Below are positions 1 to 7,958 of a stretch of DNA of 64,000 nucleotides, one piece after another (the stretch's first letter is position 1; every line of letters starts with the position of its first letter). Under the pieces are notes generated by a model. The model searched no databases. It saw only the letters and a list, made by a program, of their open reading frames with translations, and was not told the origin of the DNA. A program made the position numbers and the translations under genes. The DNA is from Rhizobium leguminosarum (GTDB taxonomy: Bacteria > Pseudomonadota > Alphaproteobacteria > Rhizobiales > Rhizobiaceae). Location: contig NZ_LWBS01000461.1 of NCBI RefSeq assembly GCF_001652265.1, positions 62,001-126,000 of the forward strand, read 5' to 3'.

Positions 1-107
1 CAGACGCCTTTTATTTGCACTGCACAATCGGACGGTTCTCGCCTATATAAACATCAACCGCAGAGAGACAGGCGATCCCGCCGTCCCGCGGACATAGGAA
101 GAAGACA

Positions 108-251
108 ATGAACCCGATCCGCATTGCAAGAAGCTGGCTCAGCTACCGTCGTACGCTCAATGAACTCGGCGGCCTTTCGAACCAGACCCTGTCCGATATC
201 GGCGTTAGCCGCTACGACATCCGGAATATCGCATCCCGCTCGTTCCGCTAA
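108..251 (+). CDS. DUF1127 small protein
   Basis: This 47-residue protein opens with MNPIRIARSW and has the DUF1127 pattern: a basic amphipathic helix followed by LSDIGVSRYDI and a short tail. DUF1127 proteins are common in alphaproteobacteria. Some bind RNA or regulators and have been linked to phosphate, carbon and stress responses, but this copy has no assigned role. The start was chosen for the ribosome-binding run GGAAGAAG at 97-104. An intergenic hairpin terminator follows at once, so the gene is probably monocistronic. It is too short for ordinary ORF calling; family assignment rests on the motif and length. Confidence 0.85.
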   Translation: MNPIRIARSWLSYRRTLNELGGLSNQTLSDIGVSRYDIRNIASRSFR

Positions 252-273
252 TAGCGAGTACGATGCTTCCAAG

Positions 274-297
274 ACGGCGCCCCAGGGCGCCGTTTTT
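274..297 (+). terminator. Rho-independent terminator of the DUF1127 gene
   Basis: An 8-bp perfect stem (acggcgcc / ggcgccgt) with a 4-nt loop is followed by a run of T, 23 bases after the DUF1127 stop codon. It separates that gene from trmFO. Confidence 0.85.
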
Positions 298-344
298 GAT
301 TCCGGGGTGTTGGATCGCACCTGCCGACATGATATCAGCCCGGA

Positions 345-1778
345 ATGAACACGATCTCCTCCTATTCCCCTATCCACGTCGTCGGCGGCGGGCTTGCCGG
401 TTCGGAAGCCGCCTGGCAGATCGCCAGTTCCGGCGTCCCGGTCATCCTGCATGAAATGCGCGGGGTGCGCGGCACGGATGCGCACAAGACCGACGGTCTT
501 GCCGAACTCGTCTGCTCCAATTCCTTCCGGTCCGACGATGCGACCAGCAATGCCGTCGGCGTCATCCATGCCGAGATGCGCATGGCGGGTTCGCTGATCA
601 TGGCCGCTGCCGATCGGTGCCAGGTACCGGCCGGCGGTGCGCTCGCCGTCGATCGCGATGGCTTCTCCGAGGCGGTGACCAAAGCGGTCCATGACCACCC
701 GCTCATCACCGTCGTGCGTGAAGAGGTCACCGGCCTGCCGCCGAAGGACTGGGATCTTGCCATAGTCGCCACCGGACCGCTGACGGCGCCGTCGCTCGCG
801 AGCGCCATCCAGGCGGAAACCGGCGAGGATTCGCTTGCCTTCTTCGACGCCATCGCGCCGATCGTCTACCGCGAGAGCATCGACATGGATATCTGCTGGT
901 ATCAGTCGCGCTACGACAAGGTCGGGCCTGGCGGCACCGGCAAGGATTACATCAACTGCCCGATGGACGAGGCGCAGTACAATGCCTTCGTCGACGCGCT
1001 GATATCAGGCGACACGGTCGGTTTCAAGGAATGGGAGGGCACGCCTTATTTCGACGGCTGCCTGCCGATCGAGGTAATGGCCGAACGCGGCCGCGAGACA
1101 CTGCGCCACGGACCGATGAAGCCGATGGGGCTGACGAACGCGCATAACCCGACAGTCAAGGCCTATGCCGTCGTGCAACTGAGGCAGGACAATGCACTCG
1201 GCACGCTCTACAACATGGTCGGCTTCCAGACGAAGCTGAAATATGGCGCGCAGGCGGACATCTTCCGGATGATCCCGGGTCTGGAGAATGCGGAATTTGC
1301 CCGTCTCGGCGGCCTGCACCGCAACACCTATATCAACTCCCCCACCCTGCTCGACCGGTCACTGACGCTAAAATCGCGGCCCGGCCTGCGTTTTGCCGGC
1401 CAGATCACCGGCTGTGAGGGTTATGTGGAGAGTGCCAGCGTCGGGCTGATGGCCGGGCGTTTCGCCGCCGCCGAACGCAAGGGCGAGGCGATCTCGCTAC
1501 CGCCGCCGACGACCGCGCTCGGCTCGCTGCTCGGTCATATCACCGGCGGGCACCTCGTCACCGACGAGGAGCCGGGCAAACGATCGTTCCAGCCGATGAA
1601 CATCAATTTCGGGCTGTTTCCGGAGCTCCAGCCGGGTTCGATCGTCAAGCCCGAAGGCGTCAAACGCTTCCGCGGCAAGGACAAGACGATCATGAAGCGG
1701 CAGTTGATCGCGCGGCGCGCCCTTGCCGACTGCGCCGCCTGGCTCGGTCAAGAATCGACGCTTGCCGAAAGCGCCTAA
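345..1778 (+). CDS. trmFO: Methylenetetrahydrofolate--tRNA-(uracil-5-)-methyltransferase TrmFO
   Basis: The 477-residue flavoprotein makes ribothymidine at position 54 of the tRNA T-loop, taking the methylene carbon from methylenetetrahydrofolate and electrons from FADH2. An N-terminal FAD-binding [11 protein letters not shown] motif lies at residues 14-24. The conserved cysteine stretches [11 protein letters not shown] (near residue 57) and FDGCLPIE (near 240) contain the two family cysteines. The C-terminal part carries the family GCEGYVESA segment. Length is normal for TrmFO/Gid, which is distinct from the SAM-dependent TrmA used by enterobacteria. A weak 5-bp hairpin overlaps the stop codon, and a RIME1-type repeat follows. 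Confidence 0.96.
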   Translation: MNTISSYSPIHVVGGGLAGSEAAWQIASSGVPVILHEMRGVRGTDAHKTDGLAELVCSNSFRSDDATSNAVGVIHAEMRMAGSLIMAAADRCQVPAGGALAVDRDGFSEAVTKAVHDHPLITVVREEVTGLPPKDWDLAIVATGPLTAPSLASAIQAETGEDSLAFFDAIAPIVYRESIDMDICWYQSRYDKVGPGGTGKDYINCPMDEAQYNAFVDALISGDTVGFKEWEGTPYFDGCLPIEVMAERGRETLRHGPMKPMGLTNAHNPTVKAYAVVQLRQDNALGTLYNMVGFQTKLKYGAQADIFRMIPGLENAEFARLGGLHRNTYINSPTLLDRSLTLKSRPGLRFAGQITGCEGYVESASVGLMAGRFAAAERKGEAISLPPPTTALGSLLGHITGGHLVTDEEPGKRSFQPMNINFGLFPELQPGSIVKPEGVKRFRGKDKTIMKRQLIARRALADCAAWLGQESTLAESA

Positions 1779-1789
1779 CTGGCGTTTTC

Positions 1790-1891
1790 AAGCGCGCCGA
1801 ATCGAACCGGCTCATGCGACCCGCTTGAAGTCTTTGCGTTTATGCATGCCGCCCTCGCAAACCGCTGCACACTTTTGGGCGACATGCATTA
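1790..1891. repeat. RIME1-type intergenic mosaic element, copy 1 (degenerate)
   Basis: This is the most divergent of five related elements in the window. It keeps the second palindrome (gcatgccgccc ... gggcgacatgc) and the linker tctttgcgttta. The first palindrome (agcgcgcc ... gcgacccgctt) has decayed. The size and two-palindrome layout match the Rhizobium-specific intergenic mosaic element RIME1, about 108 bp. Its right end supplies the stop codon of the converging minus-strand gene that ends at 1889. Confidence 0.75.
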
Positions 1892-2479
1892 CTGCTTGTT
1901 CGCCGCCAACATATTGCCGGGCGGCAGGTCCTTATCCGGCTCGGCGATATAATTGCCGAGCAGCCAGAGCGAAACCTCCGAGGCTTCCTTGGCGGAAGCG
2001 AATTCGAAATCACCGTTGTGATAAGGTGCATCGAGGAAGTCGACCACCAGTCCCCGGCCCGTTTCCGAGCCCACGACGCGCACCCGACCCGGCTCGATCA
2101 GATGGCAGGCGAAATGGCGCGACATGTTGCGCATGAAGCCCGCCTTGTTGTCATGCAGGCGCACGAAGACGGCCTGACCGTTTTCCGTCGCCTGCAACTG
2201 ACGGATCGCCTCGTTCGGAAAGGCGCGACCGAATTCGATGATGGCGAGGCCCGTGTCATGCAGGCCGTCTTCCTTGTTCTGCGCGGCCATGCGCGTTGCC
2301 ACAAAAGCAATGAAAATGACGATGGCGAAAAGAACGCACCAGACGATAATGCCCACGCCGAGTCTCCGTTCAAAGGGTAGCGGTGGAAGCCTTGTAACGC
2401 GCGAGACTTGCGCGAATTTGACCGATATCAGATTTTCCGGCGGGTTGCTGCCAGTCCCATTCGCAGCTGGCGGCGCCAT
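1889..2479 (-). CDS. Hypothetical single-span membrane protein
   Basis: The 196-residue protein has one strongly hydrophobic segment at about residues 41-64 (VGIIVWCVLFAIVIFIAFVA) and then about 130 soluble residues, so it is probably anchored with its C-terminal domain outside the cytoplasm. I recognise no catalytic motif. The assigned ATG lies 52 bp inside the upstream NDUFAF6-like gene. No ATG or GTG nearer the membrane segment is in frame, only a CTG at 2429-2431, so the overlap may be real or the start may be non-canonical. The stop codon TAA is the terminal base triplet of a RIME1 repeat. It appears to be the last gene of the secDF transcript. Confidence 0.7.
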   Translation of the reverse strand: MAPPAANGTGSNPPENLISVKFAQVSRVTRLPPLPFERRLGVGIIVWCVLFAIVIFIAFVATRMAAQNKEDGLHDTGLAIIEFGRAFPNEAIRQLQATENGQAVFVRLHDNKAGFMRNMSRHFACHLIEPGRVRVVGSETGRGLVVDFLDAPYHNGDFEFASAKEASEVSLWLLGNYIAEPDKDLPPGNMLAANKQ

Positions 2480-3285
2480 TGCGGCGGCTGCAGTGGTCGG
2501 TCGAACAGCAAGGCGCCTCGTTTCTGCGCCCTGACGAGCACTGGTTCGGCAAGCGTCGCCGGCAGGAAGGCTGGAAAGACGGCCGGCGCAATCGGCCCCG
2601 CCGCCCTCGCCTTCACCAGATGTTCGCGACCAAGGCCGGCGAAGGCCTCGATGGCAGCAGAGATGCGCGGCCTGTCTTCGCCGGCAAGGAAGGCATCGCG
2701 GTCGAGACCGGTGGCGGAAAGGATCTGCAGCGGAATATAGACCTGGCCGCGGCGGCGATGCAGCGGCATCAGCAGCAGCAATCCGGCGACCGCCTGGGCG
2801 ACGCCCGCATGGCCGGCGGCGTCGGCCGATCGTGCGGCCTCTTCCGGCGAAAGCACCAGGCTTGCGAGCTGGATCAGGGCCGATGCCGTTTCACCGGCAT
2901 AGCCTTCAAGCGAAAGACGTGTCTCCATCGGATCGTCATAGAGATCGAAGGTGCGGGCCTCGATCATGTCGATCAGCGTCTTACGCGGCAGGCGGTGCGT
3001 TTCGATCGCGGTCAGAAGTGCTGCGGCAACGGGATTGGCTGCCGTCGAGCCATGCGCGCTGCCCTCCAGAAGATCGTGCCAATATTGCAGCCGCACCTCG
3101 CCGGGCAACGGCTCGTGCACGAGATCACGGATGCGGGCAAGCTCGGCATTGAAGGCATAAAGAGCTGCAAGCGCGCCGCGCTTTGCCTCCGGCGACAGCA
3201 GACAGGCGAGATAGCGGTCGCGATCGCTGTCACGCAGCATCGCCAGGCAGATCTCCTGGTTCGTCGCAATATTCGCTTCAGTCAT
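2428..3285 (-). CDS. Squalene/phytoene synthase-fold protein, NDUFAF6-like
   Basis: The 285-residue protein has the fold of squalene/phytoene synthases but lacks both catalytic aspartate-rich motifs. Where the first DDxxD should be it reads YAFNAELARIRDLVHEP, and where the second should be it reads LMPLHRRRGQVYIP. The phrases YAFNAELA, RLQYWHDLLEG, GYAGETASALIQL, GHAGVAQAV and VFPAFLP resemble, from memory, human NDUFAF6 (C8orf38), an assembly factor for respiratory complex I. A non-catalytic assembly role is therefore more likely than terpenoid synthesis, though no bacterial function is proven here. It follows the Mth938-domain gene by 2 bp and is probably co-transcribed with secDF. Confidence 0.8.
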   Translation of the reverse strand: MTEANIATNQEICLAMLRDSDRDRYLACLLSPEAKRGALAALYAFNAELARIRDLVHEPLPGEVRLQYWHDLLEGSAHGSTAANPVAAALLTAIETHRLPRKTLIDMIEARTFDLYDDPMETRLSLEGYAGETASALIQLASLVLSPEEAARSADAAGHAGVAQAVAGLLLLMPLHRRRGQVYIPLQILSATGLDRDAFLAGEDRPRISAAIEAFAGLGREHLVKARAAGPIAPAVFPAFLPATLAEPVLVRAQKRGALLFDRPLQPPQWRRQLRMGLAATRRKI

Positions 3286-3287
3286 CG

Positions 3288-3674
3288 TCAGACCGCAATC
3301 AACGCCGCGGCGACGGCACGTTGCTCGGCGAGCATGATATTGAAGGTGCGCACCGCCGCTCCGGTGCTCATCGGATCGGAGGAGATGCCGCGCGATTTCA
3401 GCGCCAGCCTCAATTCCTCGGGCAGGCGGCGGAGTTCGGTTCCAGTACCGACGAGCAGAACTTCGATATCGGCCGCCTCATCAAGCACCCGGCGGAAATT
3501 TTCAGGCGACAGCGGTTTCGACATATCCATGTCCCAGCCATGAATGCCGGACGGCAGGCAAAGGATCGAGCCGCGATGCGACATGTCGGCAAAGCGAAAG
3601 CCGCCATTGCCGTAAGCGTCGATCGGGGCGCGCCCGGGGAAATGCGCGGCGCGGATTTCTATGCCTTTTGCCAT
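3288..3674 (-). CDS. Mth938-like domain protein (DUF498, NDUFAF3-like)
   Basis: The 128-residue protein shows the Mth938/DUF498 pattern: an N-terminal beta-rich stretch (IDAYGNGGFRF), then RGSILCLPSGIHGWDM, the LLVGTGTELRRLP loop and SSDPMSTGAAVRTFNIMLAE. The last segment, with its conserved TGAA(V)RT(F)N, is the family signature. The mitochondrial relative NDUFAF3 assists complex I assembly. The gene lies 4 bp downstream of secDF and 2 bp upstream of the NDUFAF6-like gene. The link to NADH dehydrogenase is by homology; nuo genes are not in this window. Confidence 0.88.
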   Translation of the reverse strand: MAKGIEIRAAHFPGRAPIDAYGNGGFRFADMSHRGSILCLPSGIHGWDMDMSKPLSPENFRRVLDEAADIEVLLVGTGTELRRLPEELRLALKSRGISSDPMSTGAAVRTFNIMLAEQRAVAAALIAV

Positions 3675-3678
3675 GTTT

Positions 3679-6219
3679 TCAAACCACCGTGCCGGATTTT
3701 ACACCAGCATCCGTCTTGTTGCTCTCTTCCCCGTCGGGAGCCTCCGGCCGCAGCCGGAAGACGATCAAGACAGGAGCGGCGATATAGATCGAAGAGAAGG
3801 TGCCGAGAGCGACGCCGAAGAGCATCGCAAAGGTGAAGGAGCGGATGACTTCGCCCCCGAAGAGAAAGAGCGCGAGCAAGGCGATCAGCGTCGTCGCCGC
3901 GGTCAGAACGGTGCGTGACAGCGTCTGATTGATCGAGGCATCGATCAGGATCGGCAGCGGCATCTTCTTGTATCGCTTGAGATTCTCGCGCATTCGGTCG
4001 TAGACTACGACCGTATCGTTAAGGGAATAACCGACGATGGTCAGCACGGCGGCGATGCTCGTCAGGTTGAACTCGATGCCGGTAAGGACGAAGAGACCGA
4101 GCATGATGATGACGTCGTGCAGCGTTGCGACGATGGCGCCGACTGCGAATTGCCATTCGAAGCGGATCCAGATGTAGATCAGGATCGCCGCAAGTGCTGC
4201 AAGCACGCCGAGCGTCGCCATCATCGTCAATTCGCCCGAGATGGCGGGGCCGACGACGTCGACACGGCGAAAATCATAATCTTCCTGGAGCTCGCCGCGC
4301 ACCAGCGTCGCCGCCGACTGCTCGGCATTCTCGCCGCCGCCCTGGGAAGCGATGCGGATCCGCGCGTTCGACGGCCCGCCCGTGCGCTCGACGCCCACGT
4401 CGCCGAGATTGAGATCATTGAGGCGCGAGTGGAGATCGGCGATGTCGGCATTGCCCTGCTTCGCCGTCACCTCAATGAGCGAGCCGCCGGTGAAATCGAT
4501 GCCGAGATGCAGGCCGATGGTGGCAAAGGCGGCCATGGCGACCAGCGAGATGACCGCCGACGCCGTAAAGACATAGCGGCGGATTCCCATGAAGCGGATA
4601 TTGGCGTGCTCGAAAAGATGGGTCAGGACGCTCTTCGGCAGATGCCGGGGATGGCGCGCGCTCAGCCAGACGGCAACGATCGAGCGCGTCAGCGTGAAAG
4701 CCGTGAAAACGGTCGTCAGGATGCCGACCGCCAGCGTCACCGCGAAACCGCGGATGGATTCGCTGCCAAGGAAAAAGAGGATGATGGCGGCAATGAAGAT
4801 CGTCACATTCGCGTCGACGATCGTTGAAAATGCGCGCGAGAAACCGCGGCCGACGGCCTCCGCAAAGAAATGGGTGGTTTTTTCCTCTTCGCGGATGCGC
4901 TCGTAGATCAGTACGTTCGAATCGACCGCCATGCCGACGATCAGCACGATGCCGGCAATCCCGGGCAAGGTGAGCGTCGCACCGACAAGACTGAGCACCG
5001 CGACGATGAGGATCAGGTTGAGGAAGAGCGAGACGACGGCGATGATGCCGAGAATACGATAGAGGGCGATCATCAGTGCTGCGACCAGCACGACGGCGAC
5101 AAGGCCAGCAACGAGACCGTTGAAGATGGAATCGGCGCCGAATCTCGGGCTGACGCTGCGTTCCTCAACGCTCGTCAGCGTCGCCGGCAAGGCGCCGGCC
5201 CGCAGCATGATCGCAAGATCGCGGACGCCGTCCTCGGAGAAGTTTGCCGAAATCCGGCCCTCGCCGCCGGTGATCGCCGCATCGATGACCGGTGACGACA
5301 TCACCTGGTCGTCGAAGACGATGGCAAGGTGCTTGCCGATATTCTGCTCCGTCGCCTGCGCCAGCCGCTGCGTGCCTTCCGCATCGAGACGGTAGGCAAT
5401 CGAGGTCTCCTGCGTCTGCGGATCGACGATGGGCTCGATATCGACCATGTTGCTGCCGGTGACGAAAGCCGTGCGGTCGACGAGATAGGGAATCGGCGGA
5501 TCGTCGAGGGAATAAAGGACTTGCGACGTTGCAGGCCAGCGGCCGTTCAGCGCCTCCTGCCCCGACATGCTTTCGTCGATCAGATGAAAGGAAAGCTTGG
5601 CGGGCTGATTCAGGATGTTCTTCAGCCGCTCGGCGTCGACCGATCCCAGCACCTGCATGACGATGCGGTCGGCGCCATCGGGGCGAACGAGGAAATTTTC
5701 ATAGCCGAATCCGGCGATGCGGCGGCCAACGATATCGAGCGACCGGCTCCGGGCGGAGGCGACGTCAGCGGTAATGCCAGCGTCGGAAATCTGCAGTGAG
5801 AGTTGCCCCTCCTCGCCCTGCTGAAGCGCGACCTCAGATCCGGAATGTCCACCAGCCGTCGTCAACGGCTTCAGGAGATCGACCGCCGCCTGTGTCTGGG
5901 CCGGATCGGTGATGCGGACGGTGACGGTCTGGTCATTGCCGGTCAGCCCGGTATAGCGGATGCCGGCGCCGCGCAGCGCGTTCCGCACATTGGCGACCAA
6001 CTCCTCCAGGCGGTCCTTGACGACATCGGAACGCTCGACCTTCAGAACGATATGCGAGCCGCCCTGCAGGTCGAGACCGAGCGTCAAGCGGTCGTGCCCC
6101 AACCAGTCCGGCAGGGAAGATCGCTGCGCCTCAGTTAGCAGATTGGGCGCAGCGACAACGATGGCCGCAAACGCGACCAGCCAAATCAGAAGTGTTTTCC
6201 AGCGGGAAAAATGCAACAT
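3679..6219 (-). CDS. secDF: Fused protein translocase subunit SecDF
   Basis: The 846-residue inner-membrane protein fuses SecD and SecF, which use the proton-motive force to complete export through SecYEG. SecD begins with one transmembrane helix, the GLDLQGGSHI motif near residues 48-57, a large periplasmic P1 region and five further helices that include GMAVDSNVLIYERIREE. SecF starts near residue 540 with its own first helix, GIDFTGGSLIEV, and ends with the matching five-helix block (GYSLNDTVVVYDRMREN). Fusion is usual in rhizobia. It lies 45 bp downstream of yajC and leads into the complex I assembly-like genes. Confidence 0.97.
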   Translation of the reverse strand: MLHFSRWKTLLIWLVAFAAIVVAAPNLLTEAQRSSLPDWLGHDRLTLGLDLQGGSHIVLKVERSDVVKDRLEELVANVRNALRGAGIRYTGLTGNDQTVTVRITDPAQTQAAVDLLKPLTTAGGHSGSEVALQQGEEGQLSLQISDAGITADVASARSRSLDIVGRRIAGFGYENFLVRPDGADRIVMQVLGSVDAERLKNILNQPAKLSFHLIDESMSGQEALNGRWPATSQVLYSLDDPPIPYLVDRTAFVTGSNMVDIEPIVDPQTQETSIAYRLDAEGTQRLAQATEQNIGKHLAIVFDDQVMSSPVIDAAITGGEGRISANFSEDGVRDLAIMLRAGALPATLTSVEERSVSPRFGADSIFNGLVAGLVAVVLVAALMIALYRILGIIAVVSLFLNLILIVAVLSLVGATLTLPGIAGIVLIVGMAVDSNVLIYERIREEEKTTHFFAEAVGRGFSRAFSTIVDANVTIFIAAIILFFLGSESIRGFAVTLAVGILTTVFTAFTLTRSIVAVWLSARHPRHLPKSVLTHLFEHANIRFMGIRRYVFTASAVISLVAMAAFATIGLHLGIDFTGGSLIEVTAKQGNADIADLHSRLNDLNLGDVGVERTGGPSNARIRIASQGGGENAEQSAATLVRGELQEDYDFRRVDVVGPAISGELTMMATLGVLAALAAILIYIWIRFEWQFAVGAIVATLHDVIIMLGLFVLTGIEFNLTSIAAVLTIVGYSLNDTVVVYDRMRENLKRYKKMPLPILIDASINQTLSRTVLTAATTLIALLALFLFGGEVIRSFTFAMLFGVALGTFSSIYIAAPVLIVFRLRPEAPDGEESNKTDAGVKSGTVV

Positions 6220-6264
6220 TCTCTCGACGATCTTCCGATCCGGCGGTCCTGCCGTTATCGCTTG

Positions 6265-6612
6265 TTACGCCGCGTCGGCCTTGACCGGTTCACCCTTGAC
6301 GCGAATTTCGGAGATGCCGCTGCGGACGATGCGCACACGCACGCCATCAGCGATCTCAACTTCGACTTCCTTTTCGTCAACGACCTTGGTGACCTTGCCG
6401 ACGAGACCGCCGCCGGTGACGACCTGGTCGCCGCGACGGATCGCCTTCAGGGTTTCCTCACGCTTTTTTGCCTGTGCGCGCTGCGGACGGATCAGCAGGA
6501 AGTACCAGACGACCATCAGCGGCACGAACAGGATGATCATTTCGAAACCGGAGCCGCCGAATCCCGTTGCGGTATCGGTCGCACTCTGGGCGAATGCCGG
6601 GGTGATGAACAT
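6265..6612 (-). CDS. yajC: Sec translocon accessory protein YajC
   Basis: The 115-residue protein has one transmembrane helix at about residues 24-41 (FEMIILFVPLMVVWYFLLIRP) and the YajC signature RPQRAQAKKREE followed by GDQVVTGGGLVGKV. YajC associates with SecDF in the inner membrane. It is directly upstream of secDF, with a good Shine-Dalgarno (GAGGAG) before the ATG. A GC-rich hairpin (ggcgg/ccgcc, about 6635-6648) lies in its 5' leader; whether it affects expression is unknown. Confidence 0.95.
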   Translation of the reverse strand: MFITPAFAQSATDTATGFGGSGFEMIILFVPLMVVWYFLLIRPQRAQAKKREETLKAIRRGDQVVTGGGLVGKVTKVVDEKEVEVEIADGVRVRIVRSGISEIRVKGEPVKADAA

Positions 6613-6760
6613 GCTAAACTCCTCAGGCTTGGGCGGCGGAACTCCGCCTCTCTTTTCAGGTTGCCGGACTATAGTTACGGCTTCGATGAATGCAACAGAA
6701 ACAGCCGGAAACAGTACCGATTCCGCTGCCTCATAACCTTTCCGCCGTCAAAACGCCATG

Positions 6761-6868
6761 CTAAAGCGCGTCGCATCGAACTTGATCGATGCGACGCGCT
6801 TTAGCTCTTTTGTTTTCAAGCATGTCGTTATCCCGGAACCGCTCCACACTTCCGGGCGACATGCATTA
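6761..6868. repeat. RIME1-type intergenic mosaic element, copy 2
   Basis: This is the best-preserved copy. The first palindrome has two perfect 19-bp arms, beginning ctaaagcgcg and ending cgcgctttag, around a 6-nt centre. The linker ctcttttgttttcaag precedes a second palindrome, catgtcgttatcccgg ... ccgggcgacatg. It fills most of the 310-bp gap between yajC and the DUF815 gene and lies in the same orientation as the copy after DUF815. Confidence 0.88.
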
Positions 6869-6922
6869 GCGGCATCGAAATATCAAAGCGGATTGCCGCA
6901 GTGAGAAATCAGGAGGCCACCG

Positions 6923-7795
6923 ATGACCGAGGAAATCAACAGAGCCCTGCTCGCCGAACTGAGACGGCTTGCTGACGCCGTCGAACGTCTTGCCGGACCG
7001 GCACCTGCCGTCAACGACTGGGACGCTGCCGACTGTTTCGTCTGGGCGCCATTGCGCCAGCATCTGCAGCCGGTCAAGAGGCCGAACCGGGTAGCGTTGA
7101 CGCTCATCCGCGGCGTCGATCATGTGCGCGACATCCTGCATGAGAATACGGTGCGTTTCGCCGAGGGGTATGCCGCCAACAATGTGCTGCTCTGGGGCGC
7201 GCGCGGCATGGGCAAATCCTCGCTGGTCAAGGCCGTCCACGAGGATGTCAGGCGCGAAAGCAGCATCTTGCTGAAGCTGGTCGAAGTCCATCGCGAGGAT
7301 ATCGCCAGCCTTCCCCATCTGCTCGACCTCCTGAAGGATACGCCGTACCGCGTGATCGTCTTCTGCGACGATCTTTCCTTCGATCACGACGACACCGCCT
7401 ACAAGTCGCTGAAGGCAGCACTCGACGGCGGCGTCGAAGGGCGGCCGGACAATGTGCTCTTCTACGCCACCTCCAACCGGCGCCACCTCCTGCCGCGCCA
7501 CATGATGGAAAACGAGCAGTCGACGGCGATCAATCCGTCGGAGGCGGTCGAGGAGAAGGTTTCGCTTTCCGACCGCTTCGGCCTCTGGCTCGGCTTCCAC
7601 AAATGCAGCCAGGAGGATTATCTCGGGATGATCGACGGCTATGCCGATCACTTCAAGCTCGGGCTCGAACGCGACAAGATGCATGCCGAGGCGCTGGAAT
7701 GGGCAACGACGCGCGGCGCGCGCTCCGGCCGCGTCGCCTGGCAATATATCCAAGACCTGGCCGGACGCATGCGTGTTCACATCGACCGGGACTAA
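6923..7795 (+). CDS. DUF815-family ATP-binding protein
   Basis: The 290-residue AAA-like ATPase belongs to the DUF815 family. Walker A is GARGMGKSS at about residues 93-101. Walker B is the VIVFCDDLSF stretch near 145-155. The sensor-1 region FYATSNRRHLLPR contains the family asparagine, and a C-terminal RxxGRVAWQYIQDLAGR is also typical. Cellular function is not established for the family. The start follows an AGGAGG ribosome-binding site. The gene stands alone with a RIME1 repeat about 55 bp upstream and another 4 bp after its stop. Confidence 0.9.
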   Translation: MTEEINRALLAELRRLADAVERLAGPAPAVNDWDAADCFVWAPLRQHLQPVKRPNRVALTLIRGVDHVRDILHENTVRFAEGYAANNVLLWGARGMGKSSLVKAVHEDVRRESSILLKLVEVHREDIASLPHLLDLLKDTPYRVIVFCDDLSFDHDDTAYKSLKAALDGGVEGRPDNVLFYATSNRRHLLPRHMMENEQSTAINPSEAVEEKVSLSDRFGLWLGFHKCSQEDYLGMIDGYADHFKLGLERDKMHAEALEWATTRGARSGRVAWQYIQDLAGRMRVHIDRD

Positions 7796-7799
7796 ACAT

Positions 7800-7904
7800 C
7801 TAAAGCGCGTCGCATCGAACTTGATACATGCAACGCGCTTTCGGTCTTTGTTCTGTGCACGTCGTGCGCCCAAAGCGTTGCACACTTTTGGGCGGCATCC
7901 ATCA
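7800..7904. repeat. RIME1-type intergenic mosaic element, copy 3
   Basis: The first palindrome (ctaaagcgcgtcgcatcgaa ... atgcaacgcgctttc) has a few mismatches. The linker ggtctttgttctg and the second palindrome (gtcgtgcgccc ... gggcggcat) are recognisable. It begins four bases after the DUF815 stop and abuts the nlpD terminator, in direct orientation with copy 2. Confidence 0.83.
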
Positions 7905-7910
7905 AATGAC

Positions 7911-7937
7911 AAAAGCCCGGCTGGCGGCCGGGCTTTT
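7911..7937 (-). terminator. Rho-independent terminator of nlpD-like gene
   Basis: An 11-bp perfect stem (aaaagcccggc / gccgggctttt) with a 5-nt loop lies 21 bases past the stop codon of the minus-strand LysM/LytM gene. The A residues on the plus strand give a U tail on the minus transcript. Confidence 0.85.
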
Positions 7938-7958
7938 GCGTTTCCTGGTACGCTATAC

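Noticed and set aside
2428..3285. Phytoene or squalene synthase as the function
   Set aside because: Both Asp-rich substrate-binding motifs are absent, so a catalytic prenyl synthase is unlikely.
2479..3543. Long plus-strand reading frame opposite the NDUFAF6-like gene
   Set aside because: It is the GC-rich antisense of a recognised gene and matches no family; similar shadows lie opposite serS, secDF and the SPOR gene.
6866..7912. 348-codon minus-strand frame
   Set aside because: It runs antisense to the DUF815 ATPase gene, which has clear Walker motifs and a Shine-Dalgarno, and spans two RIME1 repeats.
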